From NCBI GenBank assembly GCA_036639875.1, contig JAVWHX010000024.1, positions 1 to 31,609 of the forward strand: a stretch of DNA of 31,609 nt, in the 5' to 3' direction. A program made the translations under genes and the position numbers. Numbering within the stretch: the stretch's first letter is position 1; every line of letters starts with the position of its first letter. Shown one piece after another: positions 31,003 through 31,609 of this stretch. The DNA comes from JAVWHX01 sp036639875. GTDB taxonomy: Bacteria > Bacillota_I > Bacilli_A > Erysipelotrichales > Coprobacillaceae. Below the pieces are notes generated by a model. It was given only the letters and a program-made list of their open reading frames with translations, searched no databases and was not told the origin of the DNA.

Positions 31003-31609
31003 TTAGTCTTCATGAGCCAAAGAATCAATGATTTCATTTCTTAGTAATTCTTCATCATGAAAACTTTGTTTCAATGTGGAATCAATTGTTAAGGCAATTT
31101 CATTAAGAATAGCTTTTAATAATGCTTTTTCATAAGGTGGTAAATCTTCGTGTGGTTCCATAGCAATACCAATAACTGCAAAGACCTTATCATTTTTTCT
31201 AATTGAAAGGTAAAGACCTTTAGCTCCAGGAAGTGTACTTGTTGATACACCAGCATTTTTATTATTAACAAGCACCCACATTGCAACTGCTTGTTCTTCA
31301 TTATTAAGATAGATATCTTTCATATCATCGGTTATATGTCCACCATATAGAATAGGAGTTAATAACTGATTATCCTTAACAGGATAAAAAACAATTAGTT
31401 TATTTAACATTCTATGCAATTGATAACAAGTCTCCTGCATAATATCTTCATAACTATTAGCTAATTGTAATCTTTGACTTGTTTCAAGTAAGACATCCAT
31501 ACTATGTGCGTGAATTGAAGCTAAGATATTTTCTTTTTTAAAATTATGAGCAAGATTACTAATTGTAATAGATACAGCAAACATAACTACGAATATAAAT
31601 GGATAATCA
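31003..31609 (-). CDS. KdpD-like sensor fragment (last membrane helix plus GAF domain), ends at H-box; 5' end outside window
   Basis: The frame is open to the window edge, so the start is not seen. The visible 201 residues begin in a hydrophobic helix (YPFIFVVMFAVSITISNL), equivalent to the fourth helix of the KdpD DUF4118 module. A KdpD-type GAF domain follows (about 40-180 of the fragment): LLETSQRLQLANSYEDIMQ, VFYPVKDNQL, AVAMWVLVNNKNAGVSTSTLPGAKGLYLSIR, VIGIAMEP. KdpD senses potassium and phosphorylates KdpE. Here the protein stops at LLRNEIIDSLAHED, exactly where the phosphoacceptor H-box (SHDLRTPL in KdpD) would begin, so there are no kinase domains. No continuation of the kinase is visible in other frames downstream. 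It could be a naturally kinase-less KdpD paralogue or a truncated gene. Confidence 0.85.
   Translation of the reverse strand, partial: DYPFIFVVMFAVSITISNLAHNFKKENILASIHAHSMDVLLETSQRLQLANSYEDIMQETCYQLHRMLNKLIVFYPVKDNQLLTPILYGGHITDDMKDIYLNNEEQAVAMWVLVNNKNAGVSTSTLPGAKGLYLSIRKNDKVFAVIGIAMEPHEDLPPYEKALLKAILNEIALTIDSTLKQSFHDEELLRNEIIDSLAHED

Noticed and set aside
1..31609. CRISPR arrays, tRNA or rRNA genes
   Set aside because: No regularly spaced repeats and no cloverleaf or rRNA-like segments were found by reading both strands; small or unusual tRNAs cannot be wholly excluded without a search tool.

Overview
The window is AT-rich (roughly 30% G+C by eye) and looks like a chromosome segment of a low-GC Firmicute. 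Intrinsic terminators are dense, Shine-Dalgarno sequences are strong, genes are short and there is little mobile DNA. A YabG-type sporulation protease points to a spore former. The gene set and codon use suggest the Erysipelotrichia (Coprobacillaceae-like gut anaerobes), but that placement is inference.

The backbone is a rearranged version of the metS-tatD-yabE-rnmV-ksgA-yabG-ispE-glmU-prs block of Bacillus. The 3' part of metG opens the window (1-1089). rnmV lies at 14.7 kb. rsmA-yabG-ispE form a tight operon at 16.8-19.3 kb, followed by glmU and prs, a bactofilin gene, then tatD and a YabE-like G5/3D-domain gene. mnmG-rsmG follow at 26.4-29.0 kb. Between these sit accessory genes. From 1.1 to 6.2 kb there are a HAAS-like membrane protein, a YggS PLP-homeostasis protein, a DEAD-box helicase, a lone type IV pilin-like protein and an AbgA-like amidohydrolase. 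From 6.4 to 10.1 kb there are a Cache-GGDEF(degenerate)-EAL phosphodiesterase, an M42 aminopeptidase and an Rrf2 regulator. From 10.3 to 14.6 kb there are a YhgE/Pip membrane protein, an Rpn-type nuclease, a Cu/Zn superoxide dismutase and a small lipoprotein. From 24.5 to 26.3 kb there are a membrane-anchored phosphate-binding-like protein and a CoA-binding protein. The right end (29.2-31.6 kb) is the most eroded. It holds an ORF6N gene split by a stop codon, a stretch of apparent coding debris, a two-helix membrane protein and a KdpD-like sensor that ends at its H-box.

Regulatory content is readable. A niacin circuit is complete: the NiaR repressor gene, an ECF S-component gene (niaX-like), and a palindrome at that gene's start site next to a near-consensus promoter. 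Between these two genes, at about 16010-16212, lies the most unusual element. It is locally GC-rich, closed by an 11-bp perfect 5'/3' stem, contains several further helices and a possible 25-codon ORF, and is faced by a near-consensus promoter on the opposite strand. I read it as a structured non-coding RNA candidate of about 200 nt, possibly of a known large class such as raiA, or possibly a small-peptide or antisense locus. Another striking element is a perfect 16-bp-arm palindrome at the predicted transcription start of the YhgE/Pip gene.

No tRNA, rRNA, CRISPR array, intact insertion sequence or prophage was recognised.
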